From the NCBI GenBank assembly GCA_029268225.1, contig JAJUGJ010000010.1, positions 44,165-108,164 on the forward strand: a stretch of 64,000 nt of DNA, in the 5' to 3' direction. Each line of letters opens with the position of its first letter. Position 1 is the stretch's first letter. Origin of the DNA: Burkholderiales bacterium. Its GTDB lineage: Bacteria > Pseudomonadota > Gammaproteobacteria > Burkholderiales > Burkholderiaceae_C. Made by a program: the position numbers and the translations under genes. The notes beneath the pieces are model-generated. The model saw nothing but the letters and a program-made list of their open reading frames with translations, made no database searches and was not told the origin of the DNA. Of this stretch, positions 49,677-56,332 are shown piece after piece.

Positions 49677-51017
49677 ATGAAGATCCTGATCAAGAACGGC
49701 CGACTGGTCGACCCTGCTTCCGGCCTCGACCAGGTCGGTGACCTGGCCATCACGGCCAGCCGCATCACGGCGCTCGGCAACGTCAGCGCCGATTTCGAAC
49801 CCGACCGCGTCATCGACGCGACCGGCCTCATCGTGGCACCCGGCCTGTTGGACCTGGCCGTGCGCCTGCGTGAGCCCGGTCACGAGCACGAGGGCATGCT
49901 CGAGTCCGAACTGGCTGCTGCTGCTGCCGGTGGCGTGACCAGCGTGGTCTGCCTGCCTGACACCGATCCGGCGCTGGACGAGCCCGGTCTGGTCGAGATG
50001 CTCAAGCTGCGCGCGCGCAAGCTCAGCCGCTGCCGCCTGTTCCCACTGGGCGCCTTGACCCGCGGCCTCAAGGGCGAGAACCTGACCGAGATGGCCGAGT
50101 TGCAAGAAGCCGGCTGCGTGGGCTACTCGCAAGCCGAGTCGCCCATCAAGGACACCCAGGTGCTGCAGCGTGCCATGCAGTACGCCTCCACCTTTGGCTA
50201 CACCGTGTGGCTGCGTCCGCTCGACCCGTGGTTGGGCAAGGGCGTGGCGGCCAGTGGTGCCGTCGCCACCCGTTTGGGCTTGTCCGGCGTGCCGGTCAGC
50301 GCTGAGACCATCGCCATCCACACCATCGTCGAGCTGGCACGGGTGACCGGTGCGCGCGTGCACCTGTGCCGCATCTCCAGCGCCGCCGGCGTCGAACTGG
50401 TGCGTCAGGCCAAGGCCCAGGACCTGCCCATCACCGCCGACGTCAGCATCAACTCGCTGATGCTGACCGATGTGGACATCGGCTATTTCAACTCGTCGAT
50501 GCGCGTGACCCCCCCGTTGCGCCAGGGCCGCGACCGCGATGCCTTGCGTGCCGCGTTGCTGGACGGCACGCTCGACGCCCTGGTGTCCGACCACAACCCG
50601 GTCAGCGAGGACGAGAAGCTGTTGCCTTTCGGCGAAGCCACACCGGGTGCCACCGGCGTCGAACTGCTGTTGAGCCTGGCCATGAAGTGGTCGGGGGCGG
50701 ACCAACAAGATCAACCGGCAGCCGACAAGCTGCGTCAAGCCCTGTCGGTGGTCACCCAAGGGCCGGTCAAGGTGCTGGGCGACGCGCTGGGCTCCCTGAC
50801 CCACAGCGCGGGCCGCTTGGTCGAAGGTGGCGTGGCGGACATCGTTCTCTTTGACCCTGCTGAGCGTTGGCAGGTGCAGCCTTCTGCCCTCGTGAGCCAA
50901 GGCAAGCACACACCGTTTGCTTTCGAATCCACCGGTTTTGAGCTGGCCGGTCGCGTGCGCCTGACCCTGGTGGCAGGGCAGGTGGCTCACGATGCGCAGG
51001 ATCGTCCAGGGGCATGA
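49677..51017 (+). CDS. pyrC': Dihydroorotase-like protein lacking metal ligands (PyrC'/PyrX)
   Basis: An amidohydrolase-fold protein of 446 residues. In active dihydroorotases the first metal motif is DLHVHLREPG; here the same place reads LLDLAVRLREPG, so both His ligands are gone. The later active-site His is also replaced in VWLRPLDP. These are the marks of the non-catalytic PyrC' that in Pseudomonas forms a dodecameric complex with PyrB and is needed for its activity. It lies 7 bases after pyrB. The true dihydroorotase would be encoded elsewhere. Confidence 0.9.
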   Translation: MKILIKNGRLVDPASGLDQVGDLAITASRITALGNVSADFEPDRVIDATGLIVAPGLLDLAVRLREPGHEHEGMLESELAAAAAGGVTSVVCLPDTDPALDEPGLVEMLKLRARKLSRCRLFPLGALTRGLKGENLTEMAELQEAGCVGYSQAESPIKDTQVLQRAMQYASTFGYTVWLRPLDPWLGKGVAASGAVATRLGLSGVPVSAETIAIHTIVELARVTGARVHLCRISSAAGVELVRQAKAQDLPITADVSINSLMLTDVDIGYFNSSMRVTPPLRQGRDRDALRAALLDGTLDALVSDHNPVSEDEKLLPFGEATPGATGVELLLSLAMKWSGADQQDQPAADKLRQALSVVTQGPVKVLGDALGSLTHSAGRLVEGGVADIVLFDPAERWQVQPSALVSQGKHTPFAFESTGFELAGRVRLTLVAGQVAHDAQDRPGA

Positions 51018-51805
51018 GCCTGGTGCCTTCTGAGTCCGCCAGCGGGACGCAGGCCGTTCGCGGCGGGCGCTGGACTGCAGCGCCACGCGCGGCTTGGCGA
51101 CTCAGTCGCGTTCTTCTGCACGTTTTGTACGGGTACGTGCGCTCGTGGCTGGTCTGGCCTCGCTTGAGCGCGTCTGGTCGTGATGCTGAGTGCATACGTT
51201 GGTCGCGTCAGCTGCTGCGCATCCTGGGCATCGGTCTGGTGGTCCAGGGGCAAGCGCGCCCAGGGGCCAAGCTGGTCGTCGCCAACCATGTGTCCTGGCT
51301 TGACATCGTCGCGATCAATGCGGTGGTGCCGTCTCGTTTTGTTTCCAAGGCGGAGGTGGCTGACTGGCCGATCGTGGGGCGCATGGTCACACAGGCAGGG
51401 ACCTTGTACCTCACACGAGAACGCCGTCGGGACGCCATGCGGGTGTTGGGACTCATGGCCAAGGGGCTGCGCGAGGGGCACACTTTGGCCGTGTTTCCGG
51501 AGGGAACCACGGGCACCGGTCACGGCGTGCTCCACTTCCACCCGAATCTTTTGCAGGCTGCGATCGATGCGTCCGTTCCGGTCCAGCCTGTGGCGCTGCG
51601 TTATGCGGATCCCGTTCACCAGGTCAGCCCCCTCGCTGCTTATGTGGGCGACACCAGCTTGTTCCAGTCACTGTGGTGGGTGGTTTCCGCGCAAGGACTG
51701 ACGGTGCACGTGCATGTTTTGCCTCCGCAGGCCACCACGCATGCCGATCGCAGAGCCTTGGCCGCCTTGCTGCAATCCCAGATCGGGTCCGCGGTGATGC
51801 CCTGA
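51014..51805 (+). CDS. 1-acyl-sn-glycerol-3-phosphate acyltransferase (PlsC family)
   Basis: A membrane-associated acyltransferase of 263 residues making phosphatidic acid or a related lysophospholipid product. The H-x4-D motif appears as ANHVSWLDIVAIN and the acyl-acceptor motif FPEGTTGTG near residue 160. The N-terminal region has a hydrophobic helix (LLHVLYGYVRSWLVW). It overlaps the pyrC' stop as ATGA. The same gene often follows pyrBC' in Burkholderiales. Confidence 0.9.
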   Translation: MSLVPSESASGTQAVRGGRWTAAPRAAWRLSRVLLHVLYGYVRSWLVWPRLSASGRDAECIRWSRQLLRILGIGLVVQGQARPGAKLVVANHVSWLDIVAINAVVPSRFVSKAEVADWPIVGRMVTQAGTLYLTRERRRDAMRVLGLMAKGLREGHTLAVFPEGTTGTGHGVLHFHPNLLQAAIDASVPVQPVALRYADPVHQVSPLAAYVGDTSLFQSLWWVVSAQGLTVHVHVLPPQATTHADRRALAALLQSQIGSAVMP

Positions 51806-51999
51806 GTACCTTGCAAGGCATCTTCTCAAAGAAAATCGGACATTTCGTGCTTACTGCAGGCCGGCCCTTTCTTGGTGGCTGGTCGCATGGGCGTCCGTCG
51901 GCTACATTGCTCCGCGTGATGCGGCGCTTTTTCTTGTCCTGGGTTAAGCGCCCAGGCTGGGGAATCTCTACAATCCGCCGTCCTCCTGAAAGGTTTTGA
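51806..51999 (+). promoter_or_regulatory. Desaturase upstream region with operator-like dyad and -10 box
   Basis: The 194-base gap holds a perfect dyad CCTGGG (51938-51943)-N7-CCCAGG (51951-51956) shortly upstream of TACAAT at 51969-51974. The dyad covers the place where a -35 box would lie, as expected of an operator. A GAAAGG ribosome site is at 51988-51993. The rest of the region shows no gene. Confidence 0.45.
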
Positions 52000-53226
52000 A
52001 TGTTTGATATCGGGTTTTGGGCTTCGCTGCACGACAGCATCGTGCAGTGGGCCATTCATGGCTGGACCGGCGCCAGCGGCTGGCAGATCCTGGCCTTCAC
52101 CCTCATCGTGACGCACATCACCATCGCGTCCACGACGATTTTCTTGCACCGCTCCCAGGCGCACCGCGCGCTGGAGTTGCATGCGATTCCGTCGCACTTC
52201 TTCCGTTTCTGGCTGTGGTTGACCACCAGCACTGTGACCAAGCAGTGGGTTGCTGTACACCGCAAGCACCATGCGAAGTGTGAAACTGCTGACGACCCTC
52301 ACAGCCCGGTGACCCATGGTATCAAGACTGTGTTGCTGCAGGGGCGAGAACTCTACCGTGATGAGGCCATGAAGGCCGAGACCCTCAAGAAGTTCGGGCA
52401 CGGTACACCCGATGACTGGCTGGAGCGTCATCTCTACACCCCGCGCAACAATTGGGGCCCCATCGTCATGTTGTTGATCAACCTGGCCTTGTTCGGTGCG
52501 ATCGGCATCACGGTCTGGGCGGTGCAGATGGCCTGGATTCCCATCACCGCCGCCGGCATCATCAACGGGTTGGGTCACTGGTGGGGTTATCGCAATTTCG
52601 AGGCCCCGGACGCGTCAACCAACATCTCCCCTTGGGGCATCATCATCGGCGGTGAAGAGTTGCACAACAACCACCACACCTACCCGACGTCAGCCAAGCT
52701 CTCCGTCAAGCCGTACGAATTCGACATTGCCTGGGGTTACATCCGCGGGCTGGAGATGATGGGGCTGGCCAAAGTGCGCAAGACCCCGCCACGTTTGACC
52801 CTGGGCGACGTCAAGCCGGTGGCCGACGCCAAGACGCTGGAGGCCATCGTGGCCAACCGCTACGAACTGATGGCTGGCTACGCACGTGAGGTGCGTCGTG
52901 CTTGCGCGAGTGAGGTTACGCGCCTGAAGGCCAACGGCCAAGAAGCTGCTGCTGCGCAACTCAAGCGCGTGCGTCGCTGGGTTCACCGTGATGAGGCTCA
53001 GATGCCCGTGGGCATGGCCCAAGAAGTGCAACAGGCGTGTGCCAACCTGCCGCAACTCGACAAGCTCATCGCCATGCGTGAAGAACTGAGGGCGTTGTGG
53101 ACCCGTACCAACGTGTCTGCCGAGCAATTGGTTCATGACCTTCAGGAGTGGTGCCACCGCGCTGAAAGCAGTGGGATCGCCGCTTTGCAGGAGTTCTCCC
53201 GCAAGCTCCGTGCCGCTCACGCCTGA
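52000..53226 (+). CDS. Acyl-CoA/acyl-lipid fatty acid desaturase with C-terminal extension
   Basis: A membrane di-iron desaturase. The three histidine boxes are HRSQAH (residue 48 region), HRKHH (about residue 88) and HNNHH (about residue 225). Hydrophobic segments flank them, as in DesA/OLE1-type delta-9 enzymes. At 408 residues it is longer than compact bacterial desaturases. The last 130 residues form a soluble helical, charged extension (starting near VADAKTLEAIV) with no recognised domain. The dyad-controlled upstream region suggests regulation by unsaturation or temperature. Confidence 0.92.
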   Translation: MFDIGFWASLHDSIVQWAIHGWTGASGWQILAFTLIVTHITIASTTIFLHRSQAHRALELHAIPSHFFRFWLWLTTSTVTKQWVAVHRKHHAKCETADDPHSPVTHGIKTVLLQGRELYRDEAMKAETLKKFGHGTPDDWLERHLYTPRNNWGPIVMLLINLALFGAIGITVWAVQMAWIPITAAGIINGLGHWWGYRNFEAPDASTNISPWGIIIGGEELHNNHHTYPTSAKLSVKPYEFDIAWGYIRGLEMMGLAKVRKTPPRLTLGDVKPVADAKTLEAIVANRYELMAGYAREVRRACASEVTRLKANGQEAAAAQLKRVRRWVHRDEAQMPVGMAQEVQQACANLPQLDKLIAMREELRALWTRTNVSAEQLVHDLQEWCHRAESSGIAALQEFSRKLRAAHA

Positions 53227-53250
53227 AGGCGCGGTACTTTTCCCAAACTC

Positions 53251-53276
53251 AAACCCCGCAGCCGCGGGGTTTTTTG
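53251..53276 (+). terminator. Intrinsic terminator after the desaturase gene
   Basis: The stem AAACCCCGC (53251-53259) pairs with GCGGGGTTT (53264-53272) around loop AGCC and is followed by a T run to 53275. It separates the desaturase from the chemosensory cluster downstream. Confidence 0.9.
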
Positions 53277-53537
53277 TTGTCTATCGGAGCTCATCAGGGC
53301 AAGCCCTGAATGTTTTGCGTGCCGTCACATCTTGTAACGTGAACTTTGGCGCGTTGGCCGTTGTTTTCACATCTCGGATGCCGATTTCCCCCAAGTGGGT
53401 GTACCTGATCTGTCCTGTAACCTGAAGTCATTCTGACAGCACGGGCCTTGAATCTGTTGAAAGGTGAAAGGTCAGCGAATCAGAATCGGGCTGCGCCAGC
53501 GCGGCCACGTGACATCAGTGACGGCAAAGGTTCGAAC
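53276..53537 (+). promoter_or_regulatory. Upstream region of the non-canonical chemosensory cluster
   Basis: 262 bases with no gene. A near-continuous palindrome TCAGGGC-AA-GCCCTGA lies at 53294-53309. No clear sigma-70 or sigma-28 promoter is seen; a GCCGAT at 53390 region resembles a sigma-28 -10 core but lacks a matching -35. An in-frame TTG at 53448 lies in this region but the ATG at 53538 is a better start for the following gene. Confidence 0.4.
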
Positions 53538-54266
53538 ATGTGGCTTGAATTGGGTATCGGTGTCTTGGGTTGCATCCTTGGCGCAGGGGTGACCTGGTGG
53601 TACCAGCAGCGCGCATGGCGGGCCCGCGGCATCTTGGTGCCGCAAGCCGAGGTGCTCGCACAACAGCAAACGTGGCAAGGCCGTGTGGATGAACTGCAGG
53701 CTCAGTTGCAAGCGCAGGAAAGCGCCCGGCTTCAACAGGACTCTCAGGCGCATCTGCAATTGAGCCAGTTGCGCACCGATCTGGAGGCCCAACTGCATCA
53801 GGTGCAGAGCGGTGCCTCGCTGTCGCGTGAACAGGCCCTGCACCTCTGCAACCAGCTCGGCGATGCGATTGACAAGCTCATGGGGCTGATCAAGACCTTC
53901 GAGCGTTGGCATGCGGACATGAACGTGCTGATCTCCCATAACCGCGAGATGCACGATCGCAACGACGAGTTCGCCTCCATCGTGAGGCAGGTGATCATCG
54001 TGGCGCTCAATGCGTCCATCGAGGCGGCCCGCGCTGGCGAGATGGGCAAGGGCTTTGCGGTGGTGGCCAACGAGGTCCGCAGCCTCGCCAACCGCGCCGA
54101 GGCCCTGTCCAAGGACTACAGCAACAACCTGCACAAGAACGACCTGATCACCACCACCACCTTCCAGGACTTGCAGGCGGGCGGCAAGATGATCATCGGC
54201 GCCGTGACCGAGTTGCAGTCGCTCAACAGCAAGGCCCGCGCCATCCTGGCCACTGAATCTGTCTGA
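53538..54266 (+). CDS. Sensorless, single-helix MCP-hairpin-like protein
   Basis: A 242-residue protein with one N-terminal membrane helix ([18 protein letters not shown]) and no periplasmic domain. A coiled coil (about residues 40-90) leads to a short region resembling the tip of the chemoreceptor signalling hairpin, [18 protein letters not shown]. The usual preceding segment (IAxQTNLLALN) is replaced by [10 protein letters not shown], and the cytoplasmic bundle is much shorter than in true MCPs. It heads a cluster of CheX, CheY and CheA-like genes. It may be a scaffold or a kinase coupler. The start is ATG 53538. Confidence 0.75.
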   Translation: MWLELGIGVLGCILGAGVTWWYQQRAWRARGILVPQAEVLAQQQTWQGRVDELQAQLQAQESARLQQDSQAHLQLSQLRTDLEAQLHQVQSGASLSREQALHLCNQLGDAIDKLMGLIKTFERWHADMNVLISHNREMHDRNDEFASIVRQVIIVALNASIEAARAGEMGKGFAVVANEVRSLANRAEALSKDYSNNLHKNDLITTTTFQDLQAGGKMIIGAVTELQSLNSKARAILATESV

Positions 54267-54271
54267 CCGCC

Positions 54272-54826
54272 ATGATCAGCCACCAAGCCAAGGCCGGATT
54301 CGAGTTCTTCGTCACCAACGCATTGAAGGCCGCGTTGTCATCGTCTTCTGACGATCAGGTGGACGTCACCCCCCTTGAGGACAGCAGTGAGATCAAGGAG
54401 CAGCGTCTGGTCATCCTGACGGTGTCGTCGTACCTGTTTCGTGCGCTCACTTTGATGAGCTTCACCTTGGACGCCCCGACGCGTCGCCACCTTGCGGCCA
54501 TCCACCACAGCACGCCAGAGGCGATGTCGGAGGCCGACTATCTCGACGTCATTGGCGAGGTGGGCAATATCTTCTGCGGCACGCTCAACCGTGACCTGTC
54601 GCACCACTTTCCGTATCTCGGCATGTCGACGCCCAATGTGCTGGAGCGGCAGTGCATCGATCACCTCAGCGAGCTTGATGCCAGCTACATCCAGCACTTT
54701 CGTGTGGTGGTCAACGCCAGTGTCACGTTCCATGCCAGCTTGTGCGTCTGCGATTTCGCTGACATCGATTTCCAGGTGGACACCACCGTGACCGAAGAAA
54801 GTCACGGGGAACTGGAACTGTTCTGA
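54272..54826 (+). CDS. CheX-like CheY-P phosphatase with ELF C-terminal tail
   Basis: A 184-residue protein of the CheC/CheX/FliY fold. The phosphatase signature E-x-x-N is at Glu96 and Asn99 in IGEVGNIFCGTLN. One such motif is present, as in CheX rather than the two of CheC. It starts at ATG 54272, 5 bases after the previous stop, and ends HGELELF. That tail is also found in the next gene, the CheZ-like protein and the diguanylate cyclase. It probably dephosphorylates the CheY of this cluster. Phosphatase activity is inferred from the motif. Confidence 0.82.
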   Translation: MISHQAKAGFEFFVTNALKAALSSSSDDQVDVTPLEDSSEIKEQRLVILTVSSYLFRALTLMSFTLDAPTRRHLAAIHHSTPEAMSEADYLDVIGEVGNIFCGTLNRDLSHHFPYLGMSTPNVLERQCIDHLSELDASYIQHFRVVVNASVTFHASLCVCDFADIDFQVDTTVTEESHGELELF

Positions 54827-54863
54827 ACCTCCTTGTCTGAACCCTTTGCGAGAGAACTCCCAC

Positions 54864-55832
54864 ATGCAAGAAGCAGCTCAACTCGTCAGCAAAGTGCTGG
54901 TGCTCAACGATGATGCCGAGGTTCGCGGGCACATCAAGGCCTTCTGTGACGCCCACCATCTCATCCCCGTGAAGCCGCAGGCCGGTGCGGCGCTCACGGT
55001 CCTCAAATCCAACGTGGACTTGGGGGCCATCTTCATGCAGGAGACTTACACAGGGGAGGGCGGCAACGCGCTCGAACTCGCGCGTGCCATTCATGCCATC
55101 CGTCCTGAATTGCCGATCTTCTTGCGCCGTGAAGCGGCATCCCATCTGGATGATCTGCCCGATCTGTACCGCGGCATCTTCACCGCCGCTTACACCACCA
55201 GCACCATCGATGAACTCGCGCCGCTGATTGACAAGAACATCTTCAGCTTCCAGTACCCCAATGCGCTGGTGCGGGGCATCACCGAGATCACCAAAACCAC
55301 GCTGGAAACTCAGTTCAAGGGTGTTGATGTCCGGACCGAGGCCCCCTACATGGTGCGGGATCGCATCATCTACGGTGAGTTGTTCACCCTGATCCCGCTG
55401 GAGAGCACTTGGTGCCGCGGATACATGATGCTGCAGACCGAAGAGGGGCCGCTCATCAAGTACGTCGAGGACGGACGCACCCATATCTCCCGTGACCCTG
55501 CCAACTTCCGTGACATCAACCATGTCATGGGCGAAGTGACCAACCTGATCTGGGGTGCCTTCAAGAACCGCTTCATTTCCAATGAACCTGTGGACTGGCG
55601 GCAGTCTCAGGTTCCGCTCATCGTCAACCACGAGCATCGCTACATCTCGTTCGGTTCGGAAGATCCGCAACTGTGCTTCCGCTACACCCTGGTTGATCCG
55701 AACGGTGAGGCGACCCCCCTCGTGCTCTACCAGCGCTTTGTCTTCAACCTCAGTTGGGCCCCTGAAAAGTTCAAGGAGAACGAAGTGCTCACCGAGGACC
55801 TGTTCGAGTCGGGTGAACTCGAGCTTTTCTGA
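54864..55832 (+). CDS. Degenerate receiver-CheX fusion with ELF C-terminal tail
   Basis: A 322-residue two-domain protein. The N-terminal half (about residues 8-135) looks like a receiver: acidic pair in VLNDDAEVR, but the phospho-acceptor Asp is replaced by Phe in GAIFMQET and the conserved Lys is lost near TTSTIDEL, so it should not be phosphorylated. The C-terminal half is CheX-like with Glu224 and Asn227 in MGEVTNLIWG. The protein ends SGELELF. I start at ATG 54864; an in-frame TTG at 54846 is less likely. It is predicted to be a CheY-P phosphatase with a pseudo-receiver regulatory or docking domain. Confidence 0.78.
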   Translation: MQEAAQLVSKVLVLNDDAEVRGHIKAFCDAHHLIPVKPQAGAALTVLKSNVDLGAIFMQETYTGEGGNALELARAIHAIRPELPIFLRREAASHLDDLPDLYRGIFTAAYTTSTIDELAPLIDKNIFSFQYPNALVRGITEITKTTLETQFKGVDVRTEAPYMVRDRIIYGELFTLIPLESTWCRGYMMLQTEEGPLIKYVEDGRTHISRDPANFRDINHVMGEVTNLIWGAFKNRFISNEPVDWRQSQVPLIVNHEHRYISFGSEDPQLCFRYTLVDPNGEATPLVLYQRFVFNLSWAPEKFKENEVLTEDLFESGELELF

Positions 55833-55859
55833 TCCATTTTTCTCAAGAGGTGATACACC

Positions 55860-56228
55860 ATGGCACAAGTACTCGTCGTCGATGACTCGGCAACCGTCCG
55901 CAACGAAGTCGGAGACTTTCTCAAGAAAAATGGCCTGGACGTGGTCACAGCGGTGGATGGCCGCGACGGCCTGGACAAGCTCAAGGCAGATGCACGCATC
56001 AAGCTGGTGGTCAGTGACGTCAACATGCCGAACATGGATGGCCTGACCATGGCCGAGAAGATCCGCGGCGAACTGCGCAACAGCACCGTCAACATCATCA
56101 TGCTGACCACCGAGAACACCCCCATCATGAAAGAGCGGGGCAAGGCTGCCGGCATCAAGGGCTGGATCGTCAAGCCCTTCAAAGGTGAGGCTGTGATCGC
56201 CACGTTCAAGAAGCTTGCTGAAGGCTGA
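55860..56228 (+). CDS. CheY-like response regulator
   Basis: A 122-residue single-domain receiver with all key residues: acidic pair in LVVDDSATVR, phospho-acceptor Asp in VVSDVNMPNMDG, Thr in MLTTENTP and Lys in IVKPFKG. It has no output domain. It lies between a phosphatase gene and the CheA-like kinase of the same cluster, so it is the likely phosphorylation partner. Ribosome site AAGAGG precedes the start. Confidence 0.93.
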   Translation: MAQVLVVDDSATVRNEVGDFLKKNGLDVVTAVDGRDGLDKLKADARIKLVVSDVNMPNMDGLTMAEKIRGELRNSTVNIIMLTTENTPIMKERGKAAGIKGWIVKPFKGEAVIATFKKLAEG

Positions 56229-56332
56229 GCCATTCGCTCAGCTGTCATCTGGTTCACCACACGCAGACAGGCGTTGCTGTACCCGCTGTTTGCCATCTCG
56301 TCTGCTTACCCTCCATCAGAGAGGAACACCAC

